Positions 18,720-30,802 are shown, counted from the first letter of the stretch. The stretch is 64,000 nucleotides of DNA from Gordonia asplenii (GCF_012933505.1 NZ_JABBNB010000013.1:62001-126000), one strand, 5' to 3'. Program-made: numbers and translations. The notes: generated from the sequence alone by a model not told the origin.

Positions 18720-19712
18720 TCAGTTCTCCTTGCCGGTGATGGTGAGGAAGACCTCGTCGAGGCTGGGCTTCTGCACGGAGATCTCTTCGATGGCGATGTC
18801 GTTGCGGCGCAACGCGATCAGGACGTCGGGGACGAGGTCGGGACGGTGCAGGTTGACGGTCACGCGCGACGCCTCCGGGCTGAGCGCGGCCGTTTCGCCG
18901 AGGACGGATTCGGCGATGCGGGCCACCGCCGGGGCGTCGGCGCGATCGGCCGGGGTGAGTTGCAGCGTCGACGTTCCGACCGATTGCTTGAGTTCGTCGG
19001 CCGTGCCGTCGGCGATGACCAGCCCGCGGTCGATGACGGCGATGCGGTCGGCGAGTTGGTCGGCTTCGTCGAGGTACTGGGTGGTGAGCAGGACGGTCGA
19101 TCCGCCCGCGACGAGCTTGCGGATGGTGTCCCACATCTGCGCACGGGTGCGCGGATCGAGGCCCGTCGTCGGCTCGTCGAGGAACAGCAGCGGCGGCGTG
19201 TCGATGAGGCTCGCCGCCAGGTCGAGGCGGCGTCGCATACCGCCGGAGAACTGGTTCAGCGGCCGGTTGGCGGCTTCTTCCAGTCCGAAGTCGTGCAGCA
19301 ATTCCTCAGTGCGAGAACGGCATTGCGCCCGGGACTTGCCGAGCAGACGGCCGAACAACATCAGATTCTGGCTGGCGGTGAGGTCCTCGTCGACCGAGGC
19401 GTACTGCCCGGTGACTCCGACCAGCGAGCGAACGGCCACGGCGTCGTCGACGACGTCGTAGCCGAACACCTTGGCCTCACCGGCGTCGGGCCGCAGCAGC
19501 GTGGCGAGCATGCTGACCGTCGTGGTCTTGCCCGCGCCGTTGGGGCCCAGGACGCCGTAGACGGATCCGGTGGGAACGGAGAGGTCGACGCCGTTGACGG
19601 CCCGGGTGGTGCCGAAGTGCTTGACGAGACCGTGGGCCTCGATGGCCAGGTCGGTGGAGTGGATGGGTTTGGGTTGGCGGTAGGCGCTGCGAGCGCTGTC
19701 GGTGACTGTCAT
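18720..19712 (-). CDS. ABC exporter ATP-binding protein (Drr family)
   Basis: About 330 aa from ATG 19712 (MTVTDSARS). Walker A is GPNGAGKTTTVSML, the signature is NQFSGGMRRRLDLA, and Walker B is LLFLDEPTTGLD, all intact. The C-terminal 80 residues match the DrrA-type regulatory extension. It powers the adjacent permease. The gene is divergent from the IclR regulator, with 87 bp between starts. Confidence 0.9.
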   Translation of the reverse strand: MTVTDSARSAYRQPKPIHSTDLAIEAHGLVKHFGTTRAVNGVDLSVPTGSVYGVLGPNGAGKTTTVSMLATLLRPDAGEAKVFGYDVVDDAVAVRSLVGVTGQYASVDEDLTASQNLMLFGRLLGKSRAQCRSRTEELLHDFGLEEAANRPLNQFSGGMRRRLDLAASLIDTPPLLFLDEPTTGLDPRTRAQMWDTIRKLVAGGSTVLLTTQYLDEADQLADRIAVIDRGLVIADGTADELKQSVGTSTLQLTPADRADAPAVARIAESVLGETAALSPEASRVTVNLHRPDLVPDVLIALRRNDIAIEEISVQKPSLDEVFLTITGKEN

Positions 19713-19799
19713 GGACCACACTCTGCCGGGCCCCGCTGTCGTGGCACTGTCGTCGGCTTACGCGAGATGACACCACCTTGCGACTGGCACAATCTCTGC

Positions 19800-20594
19800 A
19801 TGGCGAATGCGACGGGTTCGAGTACATCTCCCGCGGTGGGACGGGCCCTGGACATCCTCGTGCACCTGGCGCAGCGGCCGGGTCCGGTGCAGGCCGCGGC
19901 GCTCGCCCGCGATCTCGCACTGCCGAAATCGTCGGTCTACCACATTCTGTCGGTGCTGGTAGATCGTGGTTTTGTGGTGTACGTGCCGTCGATTCAAGCC
20001 TACGGTCTCGGTGTCACCACGTTCGAGATCGGTTCGGCGTATCTGCGTCACGAGCCGCTGGAACGGCTGGCGCAACCGATCTTGCACCGGCTGGCGACCC
20101 AGCTCGGTCAGGTGGTGCATCTGGGCATTCTGCAGGGCAACGAGACGCTCTATCTGCTCAAGGAACGACCGCACACCGGCCCGGCGGCCGAGGTCTCGTT
20201 GATCACCGACATCGGAGTCCGGTTGCCGTCGCAGCTGACGGCCAACGGTCGTGCCATTCTGGCCGGGCTGCCCGACGCGCAGGTGAAGGCGCTGTTCGCC
20301 AAGCGGGCCGACTTCGTGATCCGGACCGGTCGCGGCCCCCGGACGATGGCGGAACTGCGCCGGGTGCTGGTTCAGACGCGCGAGCGCGGATGGGCCGAGG
20401 AGACCGAGCTCGTGACCGTGGGTCTGCGGTCGGTCGGGGCTGCGGCGTTCGACCATAACGGGCGACCGGTCGCGGCGTTGAGCACGACCTGGCATCGCCA
20501 CCTCGCTCTGCCCGACGCCGAGACCGTCGGCGAGGCGCTGCGCGCCGCAGCGGCACTACTCACCAAGCGCATCTCGGGGCACGCACCGCGCTAG
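19800..20594 (+). CDS. IclR-family transcriptional regulator, probably of the hut operon
   Basis: 264 aa from ATG 19800. An N-terminal winged helix ([21 protein letters not shown], residues about 30-55) precedes an IclR effector domain ([26 protein letters not shown]). It lies immediately upstream of hutU in the same direction, with 136 bp between. This suggests control of histidine degradation, with a histidine pathway intermediate as ligand. This role is inferred from position. It could also act on the divergent ABC exporter. Confidence 0.85.
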   Translation: MANATGSSTSPAVGRALDILVHLAQRPGPVQAAALARDLALPKSSVYHILSVLVDRGFVVYVPSIQAYGLGVTTFEIGSAYLRHEPLERLAQPILHRLATQLGQVVHLGILQGNETLYLLKERPHTGPAAEVSLITDIGVRLPSQLTANGRAILAGLPDAQVKALFAKRADFVIRTGRGPRTMAELRRVLVQTRERGWAEETELVTVGLRSVGAAAFDHNGRPVAALSTTWHRHLALPDAETVGEALRAAAALLTKRISGHAPR

Positions 20595-20615
20595 TCGCGT
20601 GGTTTTCGACCCGGG

Positions 20616-20629
20616 TCTCGTATCCGAGA
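20616..20629. promoter_or_regulatory. Inverted repeat upstream of hutU, candidate IclR operator
   Basis: TCTCG-TATC-CGAGA lies about 100 bp before the hutU start, in the only sizeable spacer of the hut locus. It is short, so the assignment is tentative. Confidence 0.3.
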
Positions 20630-20730
20630 AGACCGGCGGCAGTGCCTGTCGAACTGCGCGCCGCACGAGTGTCATAGACAACACAACCACTGCTGCAAGG
20701 CAACCGAGCAAACGACAGGAGCATCACACA

Positions 20731-22407
<1,677 letters not shown>

Positions 22408-22412
22408 GAGAG

Positions 22413-23591
22413 TTGAACAGCTCGTGGACCGTCATCGACAACATCGCGACGTTGGTCACCAACGATCCGACTGTCGGTGACGGCACCCTCGGCGTACTGC
22501 GCGACGCGGCCGTCGTCATCGGCGACGGCGTCGTGCAGTGGGTCGGACCGTGCTCGGCGATCCCCGAGGGCGCGGCCGGCGACCGGCACGACGCGGGTGG
22601 CCGGGCAGTGCTGCCCGGATTCGTCGACAGTCACTCGCACATGGTGTTCGGCGGCGATCGCGCCGAGGAGTTCGCGGCCCGGATGACCGGCTCCGAGTAC
22701 AAGGCGGGCGGCATCCGCACCACCATCGCGGCAACGCGCGCCGCATCCGACGCCGAGCTGAGCGCCAACATGGGCCGACTCGTCGCCGAGGCGGCGGCGT
22801 CGGGCACCACGACGGTCGAATGCAAGTCGGGCTACGGCCAGACCGTCGTCGACGAGCGGCGCAGCCTCGACGTCGCGGCGGGACACACCGCCGAGACCAC
22901 GTTGCTCGCCGCGCATGTGACACCGCCGGAATACGCTGGGCGCGTTGATGATTACGTCGCGATGGTCGTCGACGAGATGATCCCCGCCTGCGCCGACGGT
23001 GCCCGCTGGATCGACGTGTTCTGTGAGAAGGGTGCGTTCGACGTCGATCAGTCCCGAGCGGTTCTGCAGGCCGGCATGGCCGCCGGCCTCACCCCGCGGG
23101 TGCACGGCAACCAGCTCACCTACGGCGCAGGCGTGCAACTGGCCGTCGAACTCGGTGCGGCTTCGGTCGACCATGTCACCTACACCACCGACGCCGACAT
23201 CGAGGCGCTCGCCGCCGGCGACACCGTCGCCACGGTGCTTCCCGGCGCCGACTTCTGCACGCGCAACCAGTATCCGAATGCGCGCGGCATGATCGACGCC
23301 GGCGTGACGGTGGCCCTGGCCGCGGACTGCAATCCCGGAACGTGCTACACCACCAGCATCCCGTTCTGTATCGCACTGGCCGTACGCGACATGCGGATGA
23401 GTCCGGACGAGGCCGTCTGGGCGGCCACCGCGGGCGGCGCGGCGTCGTTGCGGCGCACCGACATCGGTGCGCTGCGGGTGGGTATGCGAGCCGACCTGAC
23501 CATGCTGAACGCGCCGTCCTATCTGCACCTGGCCTACCGGCCGGGGGTGCAGTTGGTCGGCGCCGTCTACAAGGACGGAGTACTGCTGTGA
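22413..23591 (+). CDS. hutI: Imidazolonepropionase
   Basis: About 392 aa from a TTG start at 22413, 5 bp after hutU and close to a GAGAG ribosome site; longer frames would run deep into hutU. An amidohydrolase-fold protein: metal ligands in [11 protein letters not shown], then HVTPPEY, VHGNQL and AADCNPGTC. It opens the imidazolone ring to give N-formimino-glutamate. Its stop overlaps the hutG start (GTGA). Confidence 0.93.
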   Translation: MNSSWTVIDNIATLVTNDPTVGDGTLGVLRDAAVVIGDGVVQWVGPCSAIPEGAAGDRHDAGGRAVLPGFVDSHSHMVFGGDRAEEFAARMTGSEYKAGGIRTTIAATRAASDAELSANMGRLVAEAAASGTTTVECKSGYGQTVVDERRSLDVAAGHTAETTLLAAHVTPPEYAGRVDDYVAMVVDEMIPACADGARWIDVFCEKGAFDVDQSRAVLQAGMAAGLTPRVHGNQLTYGAGVQLAVELGAASVDHVTYTTDADIEALAAGDTVATVLPGADFCTRNQYPNARGMIDAGVTVALAADCNPGTCYTTSIPFCIALAVRDMRMSPDEAVWAATAGGAASLRRTDIGALRVGMRADLTMLNAPSYLHLAYRPGVQLVGAVYKDGVLL

Positions 23592-24538
23592 CAGCCGACC
23601 GACCCGCGGCGCCCTGGACCGGTCGCGACGACGGCCCGGGCGTCGAACATCTGCGGTGGCACAACACGATCGAACCCCTGTCGGGTCCTGCCGAATCCGG
23701 TGCCAATGTCGTCATCGGATTCAGCAGTGACGCGGGCGTGGCCCGTAACAAGGGCCGCGTCGGGGCGGCCGCAGGTCCGGCGTCGCTTCGAAAAGCGCTG
23801 GGCGGCATGGCGTTAGCCGAGCCGATCCGACTCTTCGACGCCGGCGACGTCGTCGTCGGCTCCGACGCCGACCTGGAGGCGGGGCAGGAACGACTCGGTG
23901 CGACCGTCGCCGAACAGCTCGACGCCGGGGCGTTCGTCACCGTGCTTGGCGGAGGTCACGAGGTGGCCTTCGCCAGCTACCGCGGCGCCGCGCAATCCCG
24001 GGCGGTGCAGGGCGGCAAGCGATTCGGTGTGCTGAACCTGGACGCTCATTTCGATCTCCGATCGGATGCGCGGCCGAGTTCGGGCACGCCGTTCCGGCAG
24101 ATGGCCGAGCTCGAGTCGGCCGCCGGACGAGACTTCCGCTACGCGGTCGTCGGGATCTCGCAGCCGAGCAACACCGCGGCACTGTTCGCGACCGCGGACC
24201 GGCTCGGCGTGCGCTACCTGCTCGACGAGGACTGCACTACCTCGAACGTCGCAGGCGTGGACGCGTTCGTGTCGGATTTCCTGGCCGACGTCGACGTGCT
24301 GTACCTGACCATCGATCTCGACGTCCTGCCCGCGGGGGTCGCCCCCGGAGTGAGTGCACCGGCGGCGTGTGGCGTTGCCCTCGAAGTGATTTCGCATGTC
24401 TGCGACGCCGTCGCGGCGAGCAGAAAACTGATGTTGCTCGACGTCGCCGAGCTCAACCCCGAGCTCGACATCGACAGCCGAACCGCGCGCACCGCCGCGC
24501 GGCTCATCCACCGCGCCGTGACCCGGCGCGTCATCTGA
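23588..24538 (+). CDS. hutG: Formimidoylglutamase (arginase/ureohydrolase family)
   Basis: 316 aa from GTG 23588, overlapping the hutI stop by 4 bp. Binuclear manganese motifs of the ureohydrolase fold are all present: [18 protein letters not shown] and [19 protein letters not shown]. It hydrolyses N-formimino-L-glutamate directly to glutamate and formamide, so this is the short (HutG) version of the pathway rather than the HutF/deformylase route. Confidence 0.92.
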   Translation: MTADRPAAPWTGRDDGPGVEHLRWHNTIEPLSGPAESGANVVIGFSSDAGVARNKGRVGAAAGPASLRKALGGMALAEPIRLFDAGDVVVGSDADLEAGQERLGATVAEQLDAGAFVTVLGGGHEVAFASYRGAAQSRAVQGGKRFGVLNLDAHFDLRSDARPSSGTPFRQMAELESAAGRDFRYAVVGISQPSNTAALFATADRLGVRYLLDEDCTTSNVAGVDAFVSDFLADVDVLYLTIDLDVLPAGVAPGVSAPAACGVALEVISHVCDAVAASRKLMLLDVAELNPELDIDSRTARTAARLIHRAVTRRVI

Positions 24539-24575
24539 ACTGACCAACCACCCCATCGAAGGGAGCAACAGAACA

Positions 24576-26129
24576 ATGAGCACCGCAGAGAACCCAGTGA
24601 TCGTCGGCATCGGTCCGGTAAGCCATGAGGATGTCGTCCGGGTGGCCCGCCACGGCGCCCCGGTCCGGCTGTCGGACGAGTCCGTCGCGGCGATGGACGA
24701 GACCCGTCGCCACATCGAGTCGCTTGCGCAGTCGCCCACACCGGTCTACGGCGTGTCGACCGGGTTCGGTGCGCTGGCGACCAAGCACATTCCGATGGAG
24801 ATGCGTACGCAGTTGCAGCGCAGCCTGATCCGGTCCCATGCGGCAGGCAACGGTCCGGAGGTGGAACGTGAGGTCATCCGCGCGCTCATGCTGTTGCGTC
24901 TGTCGACGCTGACCACCGGACGCACCGGCATCCGCTCGGTGGTCGCGCAGACCTACGCCGCGCTGCTGTCGGCGGGGATCACCCCGATCGTGCACGAGTA
25001 CGGCAGTCTCGGCTGCTCGGGTGACCTCGCCCCGTTGGCCCACGTCGCGCTGGCAGTGATCGGCGAAGGCGAGGTCCGCGATGCGGACGGTGTAAAGCGT
25101 TCCGCCGCAGATGCTTTGGCGGCCGCTGGGATCGAGCCGGTGGTGCTCGCCGAGAAGGAGGGCCTGGCCCTCATCAACGGCACCGACGGCATGCTCGGCA
25201 CGCTGGTGATGGCATGCCACGATCTGCACCGTCTGCTCAAGCTCGCCGACGTCACCGCGGCGATGAGCGTCGAAGGTCTGATGGGCACCGACCAGGTGTT
25301 CGCCGCCGATCTACAGGCGCTGCGGCCGCAGCCGGGGCAAGCCGTGTCGGCCTCGAATATCAGTCGGATGCTCGCCGATTCGCCGATCGTGGCAAGTCAC
25401 CGCCACGACGACGGGTGTTCGATCGTGCAGGACGCGTACTCGTTGCGGTGTGCCCCGTCGGTCCACGGCGGTGCCCGTGACACCCTCGCGCACGCGTATC
25501 TGATCGCGTCGAACGAGTTGGCCTCCGCGGTCGACAACCCGGTGGTCACGCTCGACGGTCGAGTCGAATCGAACGGCAACTTCCACGGGGCGCCCGTCGC
25601 GTACGTGCTGGACTTCCTCGCGATCGTCGCCGCCGACGTCGCCAGCATGAGCGAACGTCGCACCGACCGTTTCCTCGACAAGGCACGCAGCCACGGCCTT
25701 CCGCCGTTCCTGGCCGACGACCCCGGCGTCGACAGCGGCCACATGATCGCGCAGTACACGCAGGCCGCGATCGTCTCCGAGCTCAAGCGGCTCGCGGCTC
25801 CCGCGAGCGTCGACTCGATCCCCTCGTCGGCGATGCAGGAGGATCACGTCTCGATGGGATGGTCGGGTGCGCGCAAGCTGCGCAAGGTGATCGACGGGCT
25901 GACCCGCGTACTCGCGATCGAGGCGCTGACCGCGGCGCGCGGGCTCGATCTGCGCGCACCGCTGGTGCCGTCACCTGCCACGTCGGCGGTGGTCGCGGCG
26001 ATTCGCGAGAAGGTCGCCGGCCCCGGCGTCGACCGCTGGCTGGCACCGGAGATCGAGGCAGTCGTCGGGCTCGCTGCCGCCGGCACGCTGGTGACCAGCG
26101 CCGAGGCCGTGACCGGGTCACTCGGATAA
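24576..26129 (+). CDS. hutH: Histidine ammonia-lyase (histidase)
   Basis: A 517-aa lyase removing ammonia from histidine to give urocanate, the first step of the pathway though encoded last. The catalytic tyrosine region is VYGVSTGFGALA. The MIO-cofactor tripeptide lies in YGSLGCSGDLAPLAH (about residue 145), reading Cys-Ser-Gly instead of the common Ala-Ser-Gly. QEDHVSMGW is intact. AAGGGAG precedes ATG 24576. A perfect terminator closes the operon 10 bp after the stop. Confidence 0.94.
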   Translation: MSTAENPVIVGIGPVSHEDVVRVARHGAPVRLSDESVAAMDETRRHIESLAQSPTPVYGVSTGFGALATKHIPMEMRTQLQRSLIRSHAAGNGPEVEREVIRALMLLRLSTLTTGRTGIRSVVAQTYAALLSAGITPIVHEYGSLGCSGDLAPLAHVALAVIGEGEVRDADGVKRSAADALAAAGIEPVVLAEKEGLALINGTDGMLGTLVMACHDLHRLLKLADVTAAMSVEGLMGTDQVFAADLQALRPQPGQAVSASNISRMLADSPIVASHRHDDGCSIVQDAYSLRCAPSVHGGARDTLAHAYLIASNELASAVDNPVVTLDGRVESNGNFHGAPVAYVLDFLAIVAADVASMSERRTDRFLDKARSHGLPPFLADDPGVDSGHMIAQYTQAAIVSELKRLAAPASVDSIPSSAMQEDHVSMGWSGARKLRKVIDGLTRVLAIEALTAARGLDLRAPLVPSPATSAVVAAIREKVAGPGVDRWLAPEIEAVVGLAAAGTLVTSAEAVTGSLG

Positions 26130-26138
26130 GCTGATCGC

Positions 26139-26174
26139 AAAACACCGCCCCACCTGACGGTGGGGCGGTGTTTT
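26139..26174 (+). terminator. Perfect 16-bp stem terminator of the hut operon
   Basis: Bases 26139-26154 and 26159-26174 are exact reverse complements (GGTGGGGCGGTGTTTT in the right arm) around a TGAC tetraloop, ending in a TTTT run. It is the strongest intrinsic terminator in the window. Confidence 0.9.
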
Positions 26175-26290
26175 CGTGTGTGGTTTTCGTATGCGCGATC
26201 GGGCGGGCGAGCGCCTTTCATCGTCTCGGTTCCGAGAATGGGGCTCAATGTTCCACGAGTCGCCCGGCCTGACCAATAGCGTTGACACTC

Positions 26291-29011
26291 ATGGAGAAGT
26301 CGGTCAAAGGTGCCCGGCGGCTTCGCGTATCGGCGCTCGCCGGTGTCGCGAATCCGTCATATCAACGGTTGGACACGTGGAACCTGCTCGACGATGCGAG
26401 TCGCAAACTGGTGGCCGTGCATCGCGCCGGGCTCGACACGAGCAGCGACGTCATGCGCGTGCGTCGGCTGCTCTACCGCCTGAGCACTTACGAGCGCTAT
26501 TGGCTCTATCCCGGACCCGACCGGGTGGAACGGTACGGCCGCTACCTCGACGACATGGAGACCGAGCGATTGGCCGACCAGGTCAATCTGGCGGCCCGGC
26601 TGCTCGCCGAGTACGGCGACCGGGCGGCACTGTTCGACGAGGCCTCGGCTCTCGACGACCAGGAGCTCATCGCTCGCGCGCGCCAGCAGCAGTTCTACAC
26701 GGTGCTCCTCGCCGACGACTCCCGCGGTCCGGAGAGTCTGGCTGACGCGCTGCGGGCGCTGCGCAGCCCGGCCGACGACGTGCAGATCGAACTGCTGGTG
26801 GTGACCAGCGTCGAAGACGCCATCTGCGCGGTCGCCTTGAACGGAGAGATCCAGACCGCGATCATCCGGCACGACCTGACCCTCCGGTCGAGCGCGCGCC
26901 TGCCGATGATGAACTCGCTGCTCGGCGTGCTCGACGATTCGGTGGCCACCGACCGCACCTACGACTGGGTGGAGTGCGGTGAGTGGATCCGCGAACTTCG
27001 CCCGCACATCGACATGTACCTGCTCACCGACGAGTCGGTGGCCGCCGTCGCCGACCGTGACGGTGATCTCTACGACCGTACGTTCTACCGCCTCAACGAC
27101 GCGACGGACCTGTACAGCACGGTGCTGCACGGCATCCGAAGCCGTTTCGCCACGCCGTTCTTCGACGCCCTGCGTGCGTACGCGGCGGAGCCGGTGGGAC
27201 AGTTCCATGCGCTTCCGGTGGCGCGCGGGTCGAGTATCTTCAACTCGCGTTCGCTGACCGACATGGGCGAGTTCTACGGACGCAACATCTTCATGGCGGA
27301 GACGTCGTCGACGTCGGGCGGGCTCGACTCGCTCCTGGACCCGCACGGCGCGCTCAAAGAGGCGATGACCAAGGCCGCGCGGACCTGGAACGCCAAGCAG
27401 ACGTACTTCGCGACCAACGGGACGTCGACGGCGAACAAGATCGTCGTGCAGTCGCTGACCCGGCCCGGCGACATCGTGCTGATCGACCGCAACTGTCACA
27501 AGTCGCATCACTACGGGCTGGTCCTCGCCGGCGCGTGTCCGCTGTATCTGGACGCGTATCCTCTTGAGCCGCTTGCCATTTACGGTGCGGTATCGCTCTC
27601 GACGATCAAGAAGGCGTTGCTCGACCTCGAAGCGGCCGGACAGCTGCACCGGGTGCGGATGCTGTTGTTGACCAACTGCACATTCGACGGTGTGGTCTAC
27701 AACCCGCGTCGGGTGATGGAGGAGGTGCTGGCCATCAAGCCCGACATCTGCTTCCTCTGGGACGAGGCGTGGTACGCGTTTGCGACGGCGGTGCCGTGGG
27801 CGCGGCAGCGTACCGCGATGGTTGCCGCCGAGCAGCTCGAGGAGATGGTCGCGTCCGAGCGGTACCGGCACGAGTACGAGGCGTGGAAGGAGTCGATGGT
27901 CGACGTCGACCGCTCGCAGTGGGTGACCCACCGGCTGCTGCCCGACCCGGACAAGGCGAGGGTACGCGTGTACGCGACGCATTCGACGCACAAATCGTTG
28001 TCGGCGCTGCGGCAGGCATCGATGATCCACATACGTGACCAGGATTTCAACGCGTTGGCGCGGGATTCGTTCGGCGAGGCGTTCCTGACGCACACCTCGA
28101 CGTCGCCCAATCAGCAGTTGCTGGCGTCGCTCGATCTGGCCCGACGCCAGGTGGACATCGAGGGCTTCCTGATGGTGCGCACGGCCTACAACATGGCGTT
28201 GACGTTCCGGCATCGGGTCCGCAGCGACAAGTCGATTCGCAAGTGGTTCAACATCATCGACCAAGCCGAACTCATCCCCGGCGAGTTCCGCGGGGCGAAA
28301 GTGCAGTCGTATCGGCAGGTCGGGCTCGGCGAGATGGAGGCGTGGAACGCGGCGTGGCGCTCCGACGAATTCGTGCTGGATCCCACGCGAGTCACTCTGT
28401 TCATCGGCCGAACCGGCATGAACGGCTTCGACTTCCGCGAGAAGGTGCTGATGGAACGATTCGGCATCCAGATCAACAAGACGTCGATCAACAGTGTGTT
28501 GCTGATCTTCACGATCGGGGCTACGTGGTCGAGTGTGCACTACCTCCTCGACGCACTGCGGCGGATTGCCGCCACGCTCGACGCCGAGGCCGCCAGTGCC
28601 AGCGCGGCCGATCGTGCGCTGCAACGCCGCAAGATCATCGAGATCACCGAGGATCTCCCCGCGCTACCCGACTTCAGCCGGTTCGCCGATGTGTTCCGGC
28701 CGGCGCCGGGCTCGACGTTCGGTGACATGCGGACCGCGTTCTACGCGGGGTACGAGAGCAATGACCGCGAGTATGTGTCGCTCGGGCAGGCGGGGCGTCG
28801 GATCGCCGACGGAGCCACCCTGGTGTCGACCACATTCGTGGTTCCGTATCCGCCGGGATTTCCGGTTCTCGTTCCGGGACAAGAGGTTTCGAAGGAGATT
28901 CTGTATTTCATGGCGCAACTCGATGTAAAGGAGATCCACGGGTACAACCCGGAACTCGGGTTGTCGGTGTTCACGCAGGAGGCGATGGAGCGGTTCGCGG
29001 CGCAGGCATGA
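26291..29011 (+). CDS. Orn/Lys/Arg decarboxylase-family PLP enzyme
   Basis: About 906 aa from ATG 26291 (MEKSVKGARR). The PLP lysine is in YATHSTHKSLSALRQ (about residue 575), the cofactor aspartate in CFLWDEAWYAF, and FATNGTSTANKIV binds phosphate. It is of fold type I, like biodegradative ornithine, lysine and arginine decarboxylases. It has an unusual N-terminal region of about 300 residues and resembles in length and layout the M. tuberculosis protein annotated adi (Rv2531c). True substrate unknown. A ClgR-like regulator follows in the same direction. Confidence 0.82.
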   Translation: MEKSVKGARRLRVSALAGVANPSYQRLDTWNLLDDASRKLVAVHRAGLDTSSDVMRVRRLLYRLSTYERYWLYPGPDRVERYGRYLDDMETERLADQVNLAARLLAEYGDRAALFDEASALDDQELIARARQQQFYTVLLADDSRGPESLADALRALRSPADDVQIELLVVTSVEDAICAVALNGEIQTAIIRHDLTLRSSARLPMMNSLLGVLDDSVATDRTYDWVECGEWIRELRPHIDMYLLTDESVAAVADRDGDLYDRTFYRLNDATDLYSTVLHGIRSRFATPFFDALRAYAAEPVGQFHALPVARGSSIFNSRSLTDMGEFYGRNIFMAETSSTSGGLDSLLDPHGALKEAMTKAARTWNAKQTYFATNGTSTANKIVVQSLTRPGDIVLIDRNCHKSHHYGLVLAGACPLYLDAYPLEPLAIYGAVSLSTIKKALLDLEAAGQLHRVRMLLLTNCTFDGVVYNPRRVMEEVLAIKPDICFLWDEAWYAFATAVPWARQRTAMVAAEQLEEMVASERYRHEYEAWKESMVDVDRSQWVTHRLLPDPDKARVRVYATHSTHKSLSALRQASMIHIRDQDFNALARDSFGEAFLTHTSTSPNQQLLASLDLARRQVDIEGFLMVRTAYNMALTFRHRVRSDKSIRKWFNIIDQAELIPGEFRGAKVQSYRQVGLGEMEAWNAAWRSDEFVLDPTRVTLFIGRTGMNGFDFREKVLMERFGIQINKTSINSVLLIFTIGATWSSVHYLLDALRRIAATLDAEAASASAADRALQRRKIIEITEDLPALPDFSRFADVFRPAPGSTFGDMRTAFYAGYESNDREYVSLGQAGRRIADGATLVSTTFVVPYPPGFPVLVPGQEVSKEILYFMAQLDVKEIHGYNPELGLSVFTQEAMERFAAQA

Positions 29012-29069
29012 TTCTGCTGTGAGCAGAGCGCCGGTCCGCGGCCGCGACGCCGGGCTAGGCTCCGAAGGT

Positions 29070-29423
29070 ATGGAACCCGCGCGCGAACCGATGGAGCTCG
29101 AATCACTGTGGCGTGAAGTGCTCGGCGAGTACTTGCGCAGCGAACGCAAGAAGCAGCGTCGAATCCTGACCGAGGTCGCCGCGGTGGCGGGTGTGTCGCC
29201 GCAGTACCTCTCGGAAATCGAGCGCGGACGCAAGGAACCGTCGTCGGAGATTCTGGCGGCGGTCACCGGTGCCCTCGGGTTGACGTTGTTCGACGTCACC
29301 GCGGGTATCGCGACGCAGCTGGCGTCGAGTCGGGAGGTTGCGGTGATCACGTCGACCGGCAGTCCGGTGCGTTCGTCGGTGCCGGCGTCGTCGGGCCGAG
29401 TGCAGTTGCGGCTGGTGGCTTAG
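29070..29423 (+). CDS. XRE-family regulator of the ClgR/PopR type
   Basis: About 117 aa from ATG 29070. The helix-turn-helix LTEVAAVAGVSPQYLSEIER followed by GRKEPSSEILAAV closely follows the ClgR pattern (regulators of clpP/clpC in actinobacteria). It faces the clpP pair tail-to-tail with 37 bp between stops, so it is the likely activator of those genes. The C-terminal 40 residues are low in predicted structure. ClgR proteins are themselves Clp substrates, so feedback by degradation is possible (family knowledge, not visible here). Confidence 0.78.
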   Translation: MEPAREPMELESLWREVLGEYLRSERKKQRRILTEVAAVAGVSPQYLSEIERGRKEPSSEILAAVTGALGLTLFDVTAGIATQLASSREVAVITSTGSPVRSSVPASSGRVQLRLVA

Positions 29424-29460
29424 GACACCGGTGGCTTAGGAAACCCGAGCGCGCCTGCGA

Positions 29461-30048
29461 TTACCGCGTCGAAGTGACGAAGTCCGCGATGCCGTACGCG
29501 ACGGCCGCTTGCGCGGGAAGGATGAGATCCCGGTCGGTGTCGCACCTGAGGGTTTGCGGGTCCTTTCCGGTGTGCTGGGCCAGGATGTCTTCGAGCTGAC
29601 CTCGGATGCGAACCACCTCGTCGGCGTGAATGATGAGGTCGGGGATGGTGCCCTGGCCTTGAATCGACGGCTGGTGAAGAACGACGCGGCCGTGCGTGAG
29701 GATCGATCGAGCACCCCGCGCGCCGCCGGCGAGCAGCACGGCCGCCGGTCCACCCGCCTGGCCGACACAGGTAGTGGTGACGTCGGGGCGCAGATACTGC
29801 ATGGTGTCGTAGACGGCGAGCATCGCCGACGGCGAGCCGCCGGGTGAGTTGATGTAGAGGTTGATGGGCAGGTCGGGGCTGTCGGACTCCAGGTGCAGCA
29901 TCTGGGCGATGAGCGAATTGGCGACACCGTCGTCGATCTCGGTGCCGAGGTAGACGATGCGATCGGACAGCAGGCGACTGTAGACGTCGAGCGAGCGTTC
30001 ACCGTGGATCGTGCGCTCGGTGACGTAGGGGATTGTGTAGCTTGTCAT
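29461..30048 (-). CDS. ClpP-like subunit lacking the catalytic serine (ClpR-type)
   Basis: A 195-aa ClpP-fold protein. The hydrophobic ladder and [21 protein letters not shown] handle region are normal, and His (RVVLHQPS) and Asp (CDTDRDLIL) are retained. The nucleophile segment, normally GQAASMG, reads [13 protein letters not shown], so Ser is replaced by Gly; I confirmed this on the DNA. The subunit should be proteolytically inactive and act as a structural partner of the upstream ClpP in a mixed 14-mer. Its ATG overlaps the upstream stop (ATGA). Confidence 0.88.
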   Translation of the reverse strand: MTSYTIPYVTERTIHGERSLDVYSRLLSDRIVYLGTEIDDGVANSLIAQMLHLESDSPDLPINLYINSPGGSPSAMLAVYDTMQYLRPDVTTTCVGQAGGPAAVLLAGGARGARSILTHGRVVLHQPSIQGQGTIPDLIIHADEVVRIRGQLEDILAQHTGKDPQTLRCDTDRDLILPAQAAVAYGIADFVTSTR

Positions 30049-30659
30049 TTCGCTGTTCCGATCATGGCGGCGGGACGATGCGCGGCTGGGTAGATGGCGG
30101 TGACGTCGGAGACGATGTGGTCGGCGAATCCGTAGTCGACGGCCTCCTCGGCGGTGTACCAGTGGTCGTGCTGCGAGTCGTCGACGATGCGCTGCACTGG
30201 CTGGCCGGTGAAGCGGGCGATCAGTGCGAGGACGGTGTCGCGGGTGTGGCGCAGATCGTCGGCCTGCACTTCGACGTCGACCGCGGTGCCGCCGATGCCG
30301 GCCGAGCCCTGATGCATGAGGATGCGCGCGTGCGGGAGCACGTAACGCTTGCCGTTCGTGCCTGCCGACAGGAGAAACTGGCCCGCGCTGGCGGCGGTTC
30401 CGAGCGCGACGGTGGCGACGTCGTTCGGGATGAGCGAGATGACGTCGGCGATCGACAGCATGGCCGGAACCGAGCCGCCGGGGGAATTGATCCACAAGCT
30501 GATGTCTTTGCGCGGATCTTGCGCCGATAGGAGCAGCAGTTGACTGGTCAGGCGATTGCCCAGGTTGGCGTCGAGCTGATCGCCGAGGACGATCACCCGT
30601 TGGTGAAAGAGACTGGAGCGCAGGTCGTCGTCGAGGGTGGTGTCGGTGTTTTCGGTCAT
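30045..30659 (-). CDS. clpP: ATP-dependent Clp protease proteolytic subunit
   Basis: About 204 aa from ATG 30659 ([13 protein letters not shown]). The serine is in [15 protein letters not shown], the histidine in [11 protein letters not shown], and the aspartate in [10 protein letters not shown], so the triad is complete. It forms the barrel protease fed by ClpC/ClpX. It is first in a two-gene operon with the serine-less subunit. The essential mycobacterial clpP1P2 pair lies elsewhere next to clpX, so this is probably an accessory clpP3/P4-like pair. Confidence 0.9.
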   Translation of the reverse strand: MTENTDTTLDDDLRSSLFHQRVIVLGDQLDANLGNRLTSQLLLLSAQDPRKDISLWINSPGGSVPAMLSIADVISLIPNDVATVALGTAASAGQFLLSAGTNGKRYVLPHARILMHQGSAGIGGTAVDVEVQADDLRHTRDTVLALIARFTGQPVQRIVDDSQHDHWYTAEEAVDYGFADHIVSDVTAIYPAAHRPAAMIGTAK

Positions 30660-30802
30660 GCGTCGAGACTGCACGAGAGTGGTTGTGCGGCATAGGTTCT
30701 GCTGCTGTGGGTGGATCTGCTGTGGGCGGCGGAGCACCGGCTCACAGGAACTGCTCGGGAAACGGTCGGGGACAAGTCAGCCATCGGGGGCAGACTTGAA
30801 GC

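Noticed and set aside
26357..28624. Long minus-strand open frame (755 codons) opposite the PLP decarboxylase gene
   Set aside because: It is Arg/His/Val-rich with no domain pattern, and the plus strand carries a complete PLP enzyme. It is a GC-rich shadow frame.
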